Assembly: GCA_030148505.1 (NCBI GenBank)
Contig: JASBTI010000023.1
Location: 1-61,398 of the forward strand
Reading direction: 5' to 3'
Length of the DNA: 61,398 nucleotides
Source of the DNA: Rhodanobacter sp.
GTDB lineage: Bacteria > Pseudomonadota > Gammaproteobacteria > Xanthomonadales > Rhodanobacteraceae
This document shows positions 19,038 through 28,305 of this stretch, one piece after another. Position 1 is the stretch's first letter, and every line of letters starts with the position of its first letter. The notes under the pieces were generated by a model. That model had not been told where the DNA came from and did not search any database. It was given only the letters and a program-made list of their open reading frames with translations. The translations under genes were made by a program, and so were the position numbers.

Positions 19038-19418
19038 CTAGATCAGGGCCAGCGCCATCATCGCCAGGCCGGCAACTCCCACCAGCCACACCAGCGAGCG
19101 CAGCACCGGGACCCCACTTACGTAGGCTGGTACGTAGACGGCGCGTGCGATCAGGAAGATGAGTGCGGCCTGGGTCACTGCGGCCGTGTCGCGGCCCTTG
19201 ATCAGCGCCAGTAGGGCCAAGGCGAGGAATAGGGGTAGTGCCTCTTGCATGTTCCTTTTGGCACGGTCCAGCCGGTTCGCGACAACCGTCATCTCCGGCG
19301 GACGGTCGCGGTCGCCCATGATGCTGCGCAGGTCGAAACCGAAGCGCGATGTTTCCTGCAGAAACAGCTGCACCACGTAGAGCGCCAGCACCAGAAGAAT
19401 GATCGTGGTCAGGGTCAT
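19038..19418 (-). CDS. MAPEG-family membrane protein
   Basis: The protein has 126 residues and four hydrophobic stretches. The core NRLDRAKRNMQEALPLFLALALLA is typical of the MAPEG (eicosanoid/glutathione metabolism) fold: a conserved N/E-rich segment before helix 2. Bacterial members mostly have unknown substrates. ATG 19418 starts MTLTTIILLVLALYVV directly in the first helix. It lies 22 bases downstream of purB on the same strand and converges on the GST gene; a functional link is only suggestive. Confidence 0.82.
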   Translation of the reverse strand: MTLTTIILLVLALYVVQLFLQETSRFGFDLRSIMGDRDRPPEMTVVANRLDRAKRNMQEALPLFLALALLALIKGRDTAAVTQAALIFLIARAVYVPAYVSGVPVLRSLVWLVGVAGLAMMALALI

Positions 19419-19440
19419 CAGTTCAGGCTCCGTAGTGCAT

Positions 19441-20892
<1,452 letters not shown>

Positions 20893-20929
20893 CTATAGTC
20901 GGGCAATCATTGCAGCAAGGGACAGGATC

Positions 20930-22312
20930 ATGAGCGGATTTCGCACCGAACACGACAGCATGGGTGAACTGCAAGTACCTGCTGATGCGCTGTATGGCGC
21001 GCAAACCCAGCGCGCGATCGACAATTTTCCGATCTCGGGCCTGCATTTGCCGCGTCCTTTCATTCGTGCACTGGGGCTTATCAAGGCGTCAGCGGCCGAG
21101 GTGAACCTGTCGCTGGGGCACCTGAAGAAGTATCAGGCCGCGGCGATTCGCAAGGCGGCGCTGGCGGTGGCCGAGGGGGCGCACGATGCGCAGTTTCCGA
21201 TCGATATCTTCCAGACCGGCTCGGGCACCAGCAGCAACATGAACGCGAACGAGGTGATCGCGCACCTGGCGGTGCGGGCCGGCGCCAAGGTGCACCCGAA
21301 TGACCACGTGAACTACGGCCAGAGCTCGAATGACGTGATCCCCACCGCGATCCACGTCAGCGCCACGCTTACCTGCCACGAGCAGTTGCTGCCGGCGCTG
21401 AAGCACCTGCGCAAGACCATCGACAAGCGGGCACGCGAGTTGCGACGTATCCCCAAGACCGGTCGCACCCACCTGATGGACGCGATGCCGATCACCTTTG
21501 GCCAGGAGCTCTCCGGCTGGTCGGCGCAGGTCGCCTCGGCGGTCGAACGCATCGAGGATGCGCTGAAGCGCATGCGCCGGCTGCCGCTGGGTGGCACGGC
21601 GGTGGGCACCGGGATCAATGCCGATACCGCGTTCGGGCCGGCAGTGGCGGCACAGCTGAAGAAGCTCACCGGGGTGAAGTTCGAATCGGCTGAGAATTAT
21701 TTCGAAGGCATGGCTTCGCAGGATGCGGCGGTGGAGTTGTCCGGCCAGTTGAAGACGCTGGCGGTGGCGTTGATGAAGATTGCCAATGATCTGCGCTGGA
21801 TGAATTCAGGCCCGCTCGCCGGCCTGGGCGAGATTGCGCTGCCGGCGCTGCAGCCGGGCTCATCGATCATGCCTGGCAAGGTCAATCCGGTGATTCCCGA
21901 GGCCACCGCGATGGTGGCCGCGCAGGTGATCGGCAACGATGCCTCGATCACCATCGCCGGCCAGTCCGGCAACTTCCAGCTCAACGTGATGCTGCCGTTG
22001 ATCGCGCACAACCTGCTGCAGTCGATCGGCATCCTCGCCAACGTGTCGCGCCTGCTCGCCGATCAGGCGATCGCCGGCTTCACGGTCAACAAGGCACACG
22101 TCGACCGGGCGCTGGCGATGAACCCGATCCTGGTTACCGCGCTGAATCCGGTGATCGGCTATGAACAGGGCGCCGCCATCGCCAAGCGGGCGTACGAGGA
22201 ACAGCGGTCGGTTCTCGACGTGGCGCTGGAAACCACCGGGTTGTCAAAGGACGCGTTGAAGAAGCTGCTCGATCCGCTGACGCTGACCCGCGGCGGCATC
22301 CACGGCAAATAA
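20930..22312 (+). CDS. fumC: Class II fumarate hydratase FumC
   Basis: This iron-independent enzyme interconverts fumarate and malate in the TCA cycle. It has 460 residues. The signature GSSIMPGKVNPVIPEA is at about residues 310-325, and TGSGTSSNMNANEVIA and GRTHLMDAMPITFGQE mark the active-site regions. ATG 20930 is preceded by AGGGACAGGA. A perfect REP-type inverted repeat follows the stop and may end transcription. Being the oxidant-stable fumarase, it could be induced by stress, but no SoxR site is visible. Confidence 0.95.
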   Translation: MSGFRTEHDSMGELQVPADALYGAQTQRAIDNFPISGLHLPRPFIRALGLIKASAAEVNLSLGHLKKYQAAAIRKAALAVAEGAHDAQFPIDIFQTGSGTSSNMNANEVIAHLAVRAGAKVHPNDHVNYGQSSNDVIPTAIHVSATLTCHEQLLPALKHLRKTIDKRARELRRIPKTGRTHLMDAMPITFGQELSGWSAQVASAVERIEDALKRMRRLPLGGTAVGTGINADTAFGPAVAAQLKKLTGVKFESAENYFEGMASQDAAVELSGQLKTLAVALMKIANDLRWMNSGPLAGLGEIALPALQPGSSIMPGKVNPVIPEATAMVAAQVIGNDASITIAGQSGNFQLNVMLPLIAHNLLQSIGILANVSRLLADQAIAGFTVNKAHVDRALAMNPILVTALNPVIGYEQGAAIAKRAYEEQRSVLDVALETTGLSKDALKKLLDPLTLTRGGIHGK

Positions 22313-22322
22313 TGTCCGCGCT

Positions 22323-22398
22323 TGTAGGAGCCCACCCTGTGGGCGATGCTTTTCTCGTAGGCCGCGCAAGAGCATCGCCCACAGGGTGGGCTCCTACA
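22323..22398. repeat. REP-type element, perfect 28-bp inverted repeat
   Basis: TGTAGGAGCCCACCCTGTGG... (22323-22350) is exactly complementary to 22371-22398, with a 20-base loop. It lies between the convergent fumC and lipoprotein genes and probably also acts as a bidirectional terminator. A degenerate relative sits at 30295-30362. Confidence 0.88.
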
Positions 22399-22409
22399 TC
22401 ATGTAGACC

Positions 22410-22946
22410 TCAACCGTGATGCGTATCCGCACGGCATTGCGCGATATGGTCGGTGTTGATTTCCGCGTAGGGACGAAATGCCGGCACCTGCAGCGCCAGA
22501 TCGTTCTGCGTGGCGCGCAGGCGATCGAGACTGTCGCACAGCAGCGATGCGTCGCCCTTGATGCGATCTGCGCTGGCCCGAATATCCGCGTCGATCCGAT
22601 CCGGCGTGCCTGCGGACAGCCGCTTGCCGACGCTGCCGATGGCTTGGCCCGCCAAGGCGGCACCGGCCTTGCCGACCTGGATGCCTTGACTGCGCAGCTT
22701 GTAGGCCTCCACATAGTACTGGCGGATCAGATCGTGCTGGGTCTCGTTGAGGTGGATCAATTTGCCGGCGATGCTCAGATCGCCATTGGGCGTGATGCGG
22801 GCATTCGGATGGTTTGGCGACATTACTTCGGCGATCCCGTCATGCAGTCGGATTACGCCGGCCACCTCCACGCTGTTGTGGCCGGGACTGCAGCCAAGCA
22901 GCAGGGCTGACACGAGCAAGAGCCCGGTGCGACGGAATGGAGCCAT
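22410..22946 (-). CDS. Glycine-zipper lipoprotein, DUF2884/YggN-like (copy 2)
   Basis: The protein has 178 residues and starts MAPFRRTGLLLVSALLLGCS, a lipoprotein signal. The mature part has a short beta-rich head (ITPNGDLSIAGKLIHLNETQ), then QYYVEAYKLRSQ, then a glycine-zipper GKAGAALAGQAIGSVGKRL. It is a paralogue of the next gene upstream, 37 bases away on the same strand. The head resembles DUF2884 (YggN) proteins; function unknown. ATG 22946 is required for the signal; the longer frame lacks it. Confidence 0.8.
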   Translation of the reverse strand: MAPFRRTGLLLVSALLLGCSPGHNSVEVAGVIRLHDGIAEVMSPNHPNARITPNGDLSIAGKLIHLNETQHDLIRQYYVEAYKLRSQGIQVGKAGAALAGQAIGSVGKRLSAGTPDRIDADIRASADRIKGDASLLCDSLDRLRATQNDLALQVPAFRPYAEINTDHIAQCRADTHHG

Positions 22947-22983
22947 GTTGTGTTTCCTTGTGGAGGGATTTCGGCTGACGGGC

Positions 22984-23541
22984 TCAATGGGCCGGGTCGC
23001 CTTTGTTGCAGTTCGTGCTTTGATCGTCGTGAATAATACCGGCATAGGGCCTGAAGGCGGGCAGGTCAGTGGCGAGCGCATTTTGCGCAGCCTTGATGTT
23101 GGCGATGTCCATGCAGATCTTGTTCGCTTCAGTGTCGACCTGTTTGGCCTTGGCGTCGACATGCTTGTCGATCTGGTCAGCGTCGCCGCTGGCGATGCTG
23201 GCAGCTATGCCCCGAATCGCGGCGCCGGCGACCGCGGCACCGGCCTTGCCGGTGGCGATGCCGTGCTCACGTACGGCCATTGCAGACGAGGCGTAGCGCT
23301 GGAGCAAAACCTGTTGTGCCGGCGTGGTTGCGACAGCTTTTCCGTCGATGCGCAGCTCGCCATCGGCGGAGATGACCGCATTGGGGGCGTCGCCGACGTG
23401 CAACGTGACAACCCCGTGCTTGACCCGGATGCCGCCGTTGGCAATCGAGGTGCTGCCGAAATCGCTCGTCATCGAGCCGTTGCCGCAGCCTGCCAGCAGA
23501 CCACCGGCCAGAAGTGCGAAAAATACAAGACGTATTGGCAT
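22984..23541 (-). CDS. Glycine-zipper lipoprotein, DUF2884/YggN-like (copy 1)
   Basis: The protein has 185 residues with an N-terminal signal ending GGLLAGC, so lipidation is expected. It shares with its downstream neighbour the head pattern NAVISADGELRIDGKAV, a TPAQQVLLQRYASSA helix, the zipper GKAGAAVAGAAIRGIA, a D-x-ID helical segment and the ending LPAFRPYAGI. The two genes are a tandem duplication, diverged to roughly one third identity by eye. The start has no strong ribosome binding site but matches the signal peptide. Confidence 0.8.
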   Translation of the reverse strand: MPIRLVFFALLAGGLLAGCGNGSMTSDFGSTSIANGGIRVKHGVVTLHVGDAPNAVISADGELRIDGKAVATTPAQQVLLQRYASSAMAVREHGIATGKAGAAVAGAAIRGIAASIASGDADQIDKHVDAKAKQVDTEANKICMDIANIKAAQNALATDLPAFRPYAGIIHDDQSTNCNKGDPAH

Positions 23542-23607
23542 GAAAATTCCCCGGTGTGAAGTTTTCTCGACATGCTAACGAGCGGTGCCGAGAGACGTGC
23601 TGGCGGA

Positions 23608-23642
23608 TGCGATGGATGAGCCGCCGCGGCTCATCCATCGCA
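23608..23642. terminator. Perfect 16-bp hairpin after the ABC permease gene
   Basis: TGCGATGGATGAGCCG (23608-23623) and its exact complement (23627-23642) are separated by CCG, five bases after the permease stop. There is no U-run in either direction, so it is a stabilising hairpin or a weak terminator between convergent or adjacent units. Confidence 0.55.
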
Positions 23643-23646
23643 TTAC

Positions 23647-24603
23647 TCAGCTATCGTCGCGCCAGCGACGAAACCAGATGGCGCCGGCGAGCAGGGCGGC
23701 GCCTGCCACTACACCGATCCACAGGTCGGGCGAACCCAGCAGTTGGTAGGTCGTGTTCAGGTCGAGGGCGTTCAGGCCATCGATGTGGGGTGCGTTGCGC
23801 GGCGTGCCGCCGAACAGGCTTCCGGTACCGGGAAACACGCTGAACAGGCTGCGTTGCACGACGTTGGTCCAGAACCACCGGGTCGGCAGGTTGAACAGCC
23901 CCATGATGCCGAACCAGCTGATCAGCAGGCCGGTAGCCACCGGCAAAGCCACGGCCCACAGGAAGGGCTTGTTGCGTGCCCAGGCCGAGCAGAGCATCAA
24001 CCAACCGACCGAGGGCAGCGCCCACAACACATACAGCGGGATGTAGCCGATCAGGTTGAACATCACCTTGAACGGATGCGCCAGCACCAGCAACTGCCAT
24101 ACGTTGACGCCATGGAAGGACAGCGTGATGGCCAGGATCAGCAACTGCAGCATGCCGACGACGATGCCGACGACGACTGCGATGACCGGGGCCAGTACGG
24201 TGGCGCTGATTACCTTGGACAACACCGTGCTGGCATCGGAGATCGGCAGCGACTTCCAGAACAGGATGCTGCGATCACGGCGGTCGTCGTACAGCGCGCC
24301 AAGGCAGTAGAAGAACACCACGAAGCCCAGCACCACGATCAGCAAGCCCATCGCCGAGTACATCGCGACATCCAGCACGATGCCGACCTTGCTCATGTCA
24401 CCTGCGTCCATCTCGGCGATGACGCTTTGCAGGTGGCCGCTGGCACCGATGCTGATGCCGTGGGTGACGCCGAGCACTTCGGCAGTGATGATGCCCATGA
24501 TGTTCAGCAGCAAAAAGATGCCGCCGGTGATGATCGGCGCCCAGAAAAAGCCGCCCCGGTGCTCCCAGAACTCGCGTTTGACGAGCCAATAGAAGGTCTT
24601 CAT
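23647..24603 (-). CDS. ABC-2 type exporter permease
   Basis: The protein has 318 residues with about six hydrophobic helices (for example VVLGFVVFFYCLGALYDD and VAAGAALLAGAIWF near the end). The YDDRRDRSILFWKSLPISD segment is characteristic of ABC-2 permeases of the YtrC/NatB kind. It overlaps the ATPase gene by 4 bases. With the ATPase and a YtrA-type GntR gene upstream it forms a regulated ABC exporter operon. Homologues are linked to antibiotic or envelope stress in Firmicutes; the substrate here is unknown. Confidence 0.82.
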   Translation of the reverse strand: MKTFYWLVKREFWEHRGGFFWAPIITGGIFLLLNIMGIITAEVLGVTHGISIGASGHLQSVIAEMDAGDMSKVGIVLDVAMYSAMGLLIVVLGFVVFFYCLGALYDDRRDRSILFWKSLPISDASTVLSKVISATVLAPVIAVVVGIVVGMLQLLILAITLSFHGVNVWQLLVLAHPFKVMFNLIGYIPLYVLWALPSVGWLMLCSAWARNKPFLWAVALPVATGLLISWFGIMGLFNLPTRWFWTNVVQRSLFSVFPGTGSLFGGTPRNAPHIDGLNALDLNTTYQLLGSPDLWIGVVAGAALLAGAIWFRRWRDDS

Positions 24604-25457
24604 GCGTAGGTTCCCTTCATGGTGGCGACGAACAGGTCGCTGATGGATGGTCGGCGTGTTTCGCCCAGGGCTTCGAGCACATCGCGGCTGACCCCGTCGA
24701 ACAGAAAGATGCTCTTGCCGAATACCTGGCGTTCGTCCAGCGGCGTCAGTCCCCGTGCGGCATCGGCTTCGTCGGCGTTCACCATCACCTCGATGAAGCG
24801 TTCGCCGATGGCATCCATGTCGGCATCCAGCACGATCTTGCCGTCGCGGATGAACATCAGGTCGGTGAGGATGTGCTCGACTTCCTCGACCTGGTGGGTG
24901 GTGACGATGATCGTCTTGTTTTCATCGAAATAGTCCTCCAGCAGGTTCTGGTAGAACTGCTTGCGGTAGAGGATGTCCAGCCCGAGCGTAGGTTCGTCCA
25001 GGATCAGCAGCTTGGCGTCGATCGCCATCACCAGGGCCAGGTGCAATTGCACGATCATGCCCTTGGACATCTGCCGCACGCGCTGTCCGGGTTGAAGTTT
25101 GGTGCGGGCAAGAAACGCCTCGCACTTGGCGCGATCGAAGCGCGGATGCACGTTGGCGACGAAATCGACGACTTCCGAGACGCGGATCCAGCGCGGCAGC
25201 ACGGCAACGTCGGCGATGAAGCAGACTTCGCCCATCAGCTTGTTGCGCTGCTTGCGCGGGTCGAAACCCAGCACATTCAGTTGACCGCTGAAATCGGTCA
25301 AGCCGAGGATGGCTTTCAGGGCGGTGGTCTTGCCGGCGCCGTTGGGTCCGATCAGGCCGACGATACGGCCCGGCTGGATCTGAAAGCTGACGCCGTCCAG
25401 CGCCAGTGAGGTCTTGTACCGCTTGCTCAAGCTGCTGGCCGTGATCACCGCACTCAT
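24600..25457 (-). CDS. ABC transporter ATP-binding protein (YtrB type)
   Basis: The protein has 285 residues. The Walker A is IGPNGAGKTTALKAIL, the signature is MSKGM rather than LSGGQ, and the Walker B is LLILDEPTLGLD, followed by the H-loop TTHQVEEVEHIL. The divergent signature is common in the YtrB-type subgroup. ATG 25457 overlaps the GntR stop (ATGA), and its own stop overlaps the permease start, so GntR-ATPase-permease are translationally coupled. Confidence 0.88.
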   Translation of the reverse strand: MSAVITASSLSKRYKTSLALDGVSFQIQPGRIVGLIGPNGAGKTTALKAILGLTDFSGQLNVLGFDPRKQRNKLMGEVCFIADVAVLPRWIRVSEVVDFVANVHPRFDRAKCEAFLARTKLQPGQRVRQMSKGMIVQLHLALVMAIDAKLLILDEPTLGLDILYRKQFYQNLLEDYFDENKTIIVTTHQVEEVEHILTDLMFIRDGKIVLDADMDAIGERFIEVMVNADEADAARGLTPLDERQVFGKSIFLFDGVSRDVLEALGETRRPSISDLFVATMKGTYA

Positions 25458-25843
25458 GGTTGCCGCTCCTTGTCGTTGGTAGCCTTTTCCGCCTGCGCTT
25501 CGCGAAGCAGCGTCTTGAGATCCAGTCCCAGCCGTTGCAGTCGCGCGAACAGCGTGGGCCACTCTTCGCGCAGAAAACGTTCGCGCTCGGATTTCAGCAG
25601 CGCCTCGCGGGCGCCTTCGATGACGAACATGCCTAGTCCCCTCCGTTTCTCGACCAGCTGCTGGTCGACCAGTTCCTGATACGCCTTCGATACGGTCAGC
25701 GGATTGATCTGAAAATCCGCGGCCACCTGGCGTACCGACGGCAGCGGGTCGCCCTCATTCAGGGCGCCATCCAGGATCATCGCCACCACGCGTTGCTGCA
25801 GCTGGCGATAGATCGGGATGCTGTCGTTCCAGGTAATGGTCAT
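25454..25843 (-). CDS. GntR-family regulator, YtrA subfamily
   Basis: The protein has 129 residues, the short YtrA form with no large effector domain. The winged helix reads PIYRQLQQRVVAMILDG, PLPSVRQVAADFQINPLTVSKAYQEL and the wing EKRRGLGMFV. A C-terminal coil of about 55 residues follows. It is the second gene of a leftward operon: small membrane-anchored protein, GntR, ATPase, permease. The operator at 26225-26246 overlaps the operon promoter, so autorepression is likely, in keeping with YtrA-type regulators. Confidence 0.88.
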   Translation of the reverse strand: MTITWNDSIPIYRQLQQRVVAMILDGALNEGDPLPSVRQVAADFQINPLTVSKAYQELVDQQLVEKRRGLGMFVIEGAREALLKSERERFLREEWPTLFARLQRLGLDLKTLLREAQAEKATNDKERQP

Positions 25844-25846
25844 CGG

Positions 25847-26194
25847 TTATTCCTTGCTGATACGGCCAAACTTGTTGCCGAACGAATAGTAGGGCATGGC
25901 CAGTTGCGAGCCGATCAGGTCGAAACCCTGCTGGGCGGCGGCGTGGTCCAGGCCGCCGAGAACGGGCAACGTCATGATGCCGGCGACACTGGCGCGATCC
26001 AGCATCTGTGCGGCATGCCATTCGTCTGCAGTCGGAAAGACGTTGACCTGCGGCAGTTCGGTTACCTTGACGCCGTTGATCTGCTCGCTAGCTGCCGAGG
26101 GAGCCGCGGAAGAGAAGGCGTGATAGATCAGGCCCAGGTTGGCGCTGGCGAGTAGGGCGGCGGCGATGCCGATGACGAATTTTTGCGTTTTCAT
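25847..26194 (-). CDS. Small exported or membrane-anchored protein, first gene of GntR-ABC operon
   Basis: I do not recognise this 115-residue protein. Residues 1-30 are a signal or anchor (KFVIGIAAALLASANLGLIY). The rest is soluble, with two short motifs VKVTELPQVNVFPTADEW and IMTLPVLGGLD. It lies 3 bases upstream of the GntR gene and directly behind the strong regulated promoter, so it should be made in the highest amount of the operon. It could be a periplasmic accessory for the exporter; no evidence beyond position. Confidence 0.7.
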   Translation of the reverse strand: MKTQKFVIGIAAALLASANLGLIYHAFSSAAPSAASEQINGVKVTELPQVNVFPTADEWHAAQMLDRASVAGIMTLPVLGGLDHAAAQQGFDLIGSQLAMPYYSFGNKFGRISKE

Positions 26195-26224
26195 GGCAGA
26201 CTCCCTCGGTGATGCTGTTGTGTG

Positions 26225-26246
26225 GTGTTGTAGTGAACTATAACAC
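26225..26246. promoter_or_regulatory. GntR (YtrA-type) operator dyad
   Basis: GTGTTGTAGTGAACTATAACAC is a 22-bp dyad: GTGTT-x-TAGT-GA-ACTA-x-AACAC, with one mismatched pair. It covers the -10 box of the leftward promoter and lies 31 bases upstream of the first gene's ATG. The position implies repression. Confidence 0.72.
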
Positions 26247-26264
26247 TGAATATTGGGGTGTCAA
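26237..26264 (-). promoter_or_regulatory. Sigma-70 promoter of the GntR-ABC operon
   Basis: On the minus strand TTGACA (26264-26259) and TATAGT (26242-26237) are 16 bases apart. This is the best promoter match in the window, and its -10 is inside the dyad operator. Confidence 0.72.
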
Positions 26265-26441
26265 TGGCCAACACGCCCGCGCAAGACGTGACTCATGACC
26301 TAGATGAGCGGACGCGGCCCTGCGCTTCACTGCCCAGTTTCCTGTGCTGCTACGTCCGGTTGTGTCAGCCATCGCTGGTGACAACCCTCAGGGCGCCCGG
26401 TGGCCCTGCAACCCTCACGGCGGACGCTCTGGTGGCGAATG

Positions 26442-26480
26442 CCATGAAAAAGGCCAGCGCGATGGCTGGCCTTTTCATGG
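26442..26480. terminator. Bidirectional hairpin terminator
   Basis: CCATGAAAAAGGCCAGC pairs with GCTGGCCTTTTCATGG (26465-26480) with one bulged A. A/T runs lie inside the stem on both sides, as in bidirectional terminators. It would end leftward transcription from azoR or rightward read-through. Confidence 0.6.
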
Positions 26481-26511
26481 GTGACGCGTCGAAAGGAGGG
26501 GCGGTCGGTGC

Positions 26512-26540
26512 GGTGGCCAGGTCCCTGTGACCTGGCCACC
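26512..26540 (-). terminator. Hairpin just after azoR
   Basis: GGTGGCCAGGT (26512-26522) and ACCTGGCCACC (26530-26540) are exact inverted repeats with a 7-base loop. It lies 15 bases past the azoR stop, with no U-run. Confidence 0.5.
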
Positions 26541-26554
26541 GCCACCCCGGGGCT

Positions 26555-27139
26555 TCAGGCGGCGCGGGCAACCACGGTCCCGATTACGTCCCGGGCCGAT
26601 GTCAAGGCGGCAGTCTTGTGCGCCTCGCTGACGGCAAGCCCTTCGGCACGCACGAACTCCAGCTCGGTGAGGCCGATGAAGCGGAAGGCTGCACGCAGAT
26701 AAGGCTCCTGAAAATCCATCGCCGCGCCGGCACTGTCCTTGCCATAGAAGCCGCCGCGACTGGAAGCGACGATCACGCGCTTTCCCCCGGCCAGACCGAC
26801 GGGACCCGCGGCGGTGTAGCGGAAGGTCTTGCCTGCGACCAGGATGCGGTCGATCCACGCCTTGAGCTGACTGGCGATGGCGAAGTTGTACATCGGGGCG
26901 CCGATCACGATGACGTCAGCAGCGAGGAATTCCTCGAGCATGCGGTTGCCCACCGCGGCGACAGGATCGGCGGCGTCTGTCCCCGGTGTCCAGTGGGCCA
27001 GCGGTTCCGCCGCGAGATCCCGGTAGGTGATGTCGAGCTCTGGCGTACGATGCGCGAGCCCTGCGACGATGTCGGCGGTAAGCTGGCGGGATACCGAGTG
27101 ATGGCCGAGCGCACTGGAGTCGATATGCAGGAGTTTCAT
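26555..27139 (-). CDS. azoR: FMN-dependent NADH-azoreductase
   Basis: The protein has 194 residues with a flavodoxin-like fold. The start [20 protein letters not shown] is the FMN phosphate loop of the AzoR/AcpD family, followed by [20 protein letters not shown] and SSRGGFY. These enzymes reduce quinones and azo dyes with NADH and help against thiol stress. ATG 27139 gives the family start. It diverges from a LysR gene, the common arrangement for azoR, with a dyad between them. Confidence 0.9.
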   Translation of the reverse strand: MKLLHIDSSALGHHSVSRQLTADIVAGLAHRTPELDITYRDLAAEPLAHWTPGTDAADPVAAVGNRMLEEFLAADVIVIGAPMYNFAIASQLKAWIDRILVAGKTFRYTAAGPVGLAGGKRVIVASSRGGFYGKDSAGAAMDFQEPYLRAAFRFIGLTELEFVRAEGLAVSEAHKTAALTSARDVIGTVVARAA

Positions 27140-27181
27140 GGTCGAGATACCGTGTTGGGCCGATAGACCGGCGATAAAAAG

Positions 27182-27205
27182 ACTATATATTTTGAACAAT
27201 ATAGT
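27182..27205. promoter_or_regulatory. Candidate LysR operator between azoR and LysR gene
   Basis: ACTATATATTTTGAACAATATAGT has outer arms ACTATAT/ATATAGT in an AT-rich stretch within a GC-rich region, as expected for a LysR-type target controlling azoR and itself. Confidence 0.5.
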
Positions 27206-27252
27206 GATTAGATGGCAAAATACGGATTAATTGTCTCTCAGGGGAAACAATC

Positions 27253-28230
27253 ATGGTGGCGTTGGGCGGAGCCTTGCACGATCTCAATGACCTCTACTTT
27301 TTTGCGGTGGTAGTCGAGCACCGCGGTTTTTCTGCAGCCGGTCGTGCGTTGGGCGTGCCGAAGTCGCGTCTCAGCAAGCGCGTGGCGCAGCTGGAAGAAC
27401 GCCTTGGTGTGCGACTCCTGCAGCGGACCACCCGACGATTTGTGGTCACCGAAGTTGGCGAGCGCTTTTACGCGCACTGCCGGGCCGTGCTGGAGCAGGC
27501 GCAGGCCGCTCAGGACACGGTGGATGAGTTGCGCGCCGAGCCGCGCGGCGTGGTGCGGCTGAGCTGTCCTGTTTCGCTGGTGCAGACCGTGCTGGCCTAT
27601 CTGTTGCCGGATTTCATGGCGCAGTATCCGAAAATGCAGGTGCGCGTGATGGCGAGCAACCGGCGGGTCGACGTGATCGGCGAAGGTTATGACCTGGCGA
27701 TTCGTGTACGCAGCAAACTCGATGATGACGGCAATCTGATCATGCGCAGTTTTGGTCAGTCGCGAACCTTGTTGGTCGCCAGCCCCGCCTTGCTGGACCA
27801 GCAGCCGCGCCCGACGCGTCCCGACGAGCTGGCAAGGTTGCCGGCGCTGTCGATGCTGGAGCATGAAGGGGCGCAGATTTGGGAGCTGATTGGCGCCGCC
27901 GGTGAGAAGGTCAGCGTGGAAGTGCAGGCGCGGTTGATCAGTGGGGACTTCGCGATTCTGCTGGAGTCGGCCCGACGTGGCATGGGGGTGGCCCTGCTGC
28001 CGGAATTTGTCTGTGCCCCGGCGATCGCACAAGGCGAGCTGGAGGTGGTGCTGCCGGACTGGAGCGTACCGGAAGGGACCATGCATTTCGTCTACCCGAG
28101 CCGGCGCGGCATGTTGCCGGGTGTGCGCGCGCTGGTGGATTTTCTCGCCGAGCGCTTGCCGGAAACCACCTTGCTCAGGCACCAGCAGTGCAAGCAGCGC
28201 CAGCTTGACGAGCTGCCGCCGACCATCTGA
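27253..28230 (+). CDS. LysR-family regulator, divergent from azoR
   Basis: The protein has 325 residues. The N-terminal winged helix (NDLYFFAVVVEHRGFSAAGR, then SRLSKRVAQLEERLGVRLLQ) is of the CrgA/AaeR-like subgroup, followed by the substrate-binding domain (RGVVRLSCPVSLVQTVLAYL). Regulators of this subgroup often sit beside quinone or azo reductases. ATG 27253 is the first in-frame ATG; the family motif begins about 8 residues later. It ends 75 bases before the methionine aminotransferase gene. Confidence 0.87.
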   Translation: MVALGGALHDLNDLYFFAVVVEHRGFSAAGRALGVPKSRLSKRVAQLEERLGVRLLQRTTRRFVVTEVGERFYAHCRAVLEQAQAAQDTVDELRAEPRGVVRLSCPVSLVQTVLAYLLPDFMAQYPKMQVRVMASNRRVDVIGEGYDLAIRVRSKLDDDGNLIMRSFGQSRTLLVASPALLDQQPRPTRPDELARLPALSMLEHEGAQIWELIGAAGEKVSVEVQARLISGDFAILLESARRGMGVALLPEFVCAPAIAQGELEVVLPDWSVPEGTMHFVYPSRRGMLPGVRALVDFLAERLPETTLLRHQQCKQRQLDELPPTI

Positions 28231-28278
28231 TTTGCTTGCGGCAGGCGATCCGCTACGCTGCGGTGATGACGAATCACT

Positions 28279-28292
28279 TATGGACATCCATA
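28279..28292. promoter_or_regulatory. TATGGA-CA-TCCATA palindrome upstream of methionine aminotransferase
   Basis: A perfect 6-bp inverted repeat with a 2-base centre, 13 bases before the ATG. It matches sites at 2864 (cysJ) and 14949 (cysB/cysG). Located where a repressor would block initiation. Confidence 0.5.
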
Positions 28293-28305
28293 CGGCCGGA
28301 CAACG

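Larger units (their letters stand above)
26265..26554. other. Intergenic region after azoR, hairpins only
   Basis: These 290 bases (360 counting the operon leader) hold no convincing gene; a 90-codon rightward frame lacks a ribosome binding site and family features. Two terminator-like hairpins are listed separately. Confidence 0.5.

Noticed and set aside
26258..26530. 90-codon rightward open frame before azoR
   Set aside because: It begins inside the GntR promoter region, runs through terminator hairpins and lacks a ribosome binding site.
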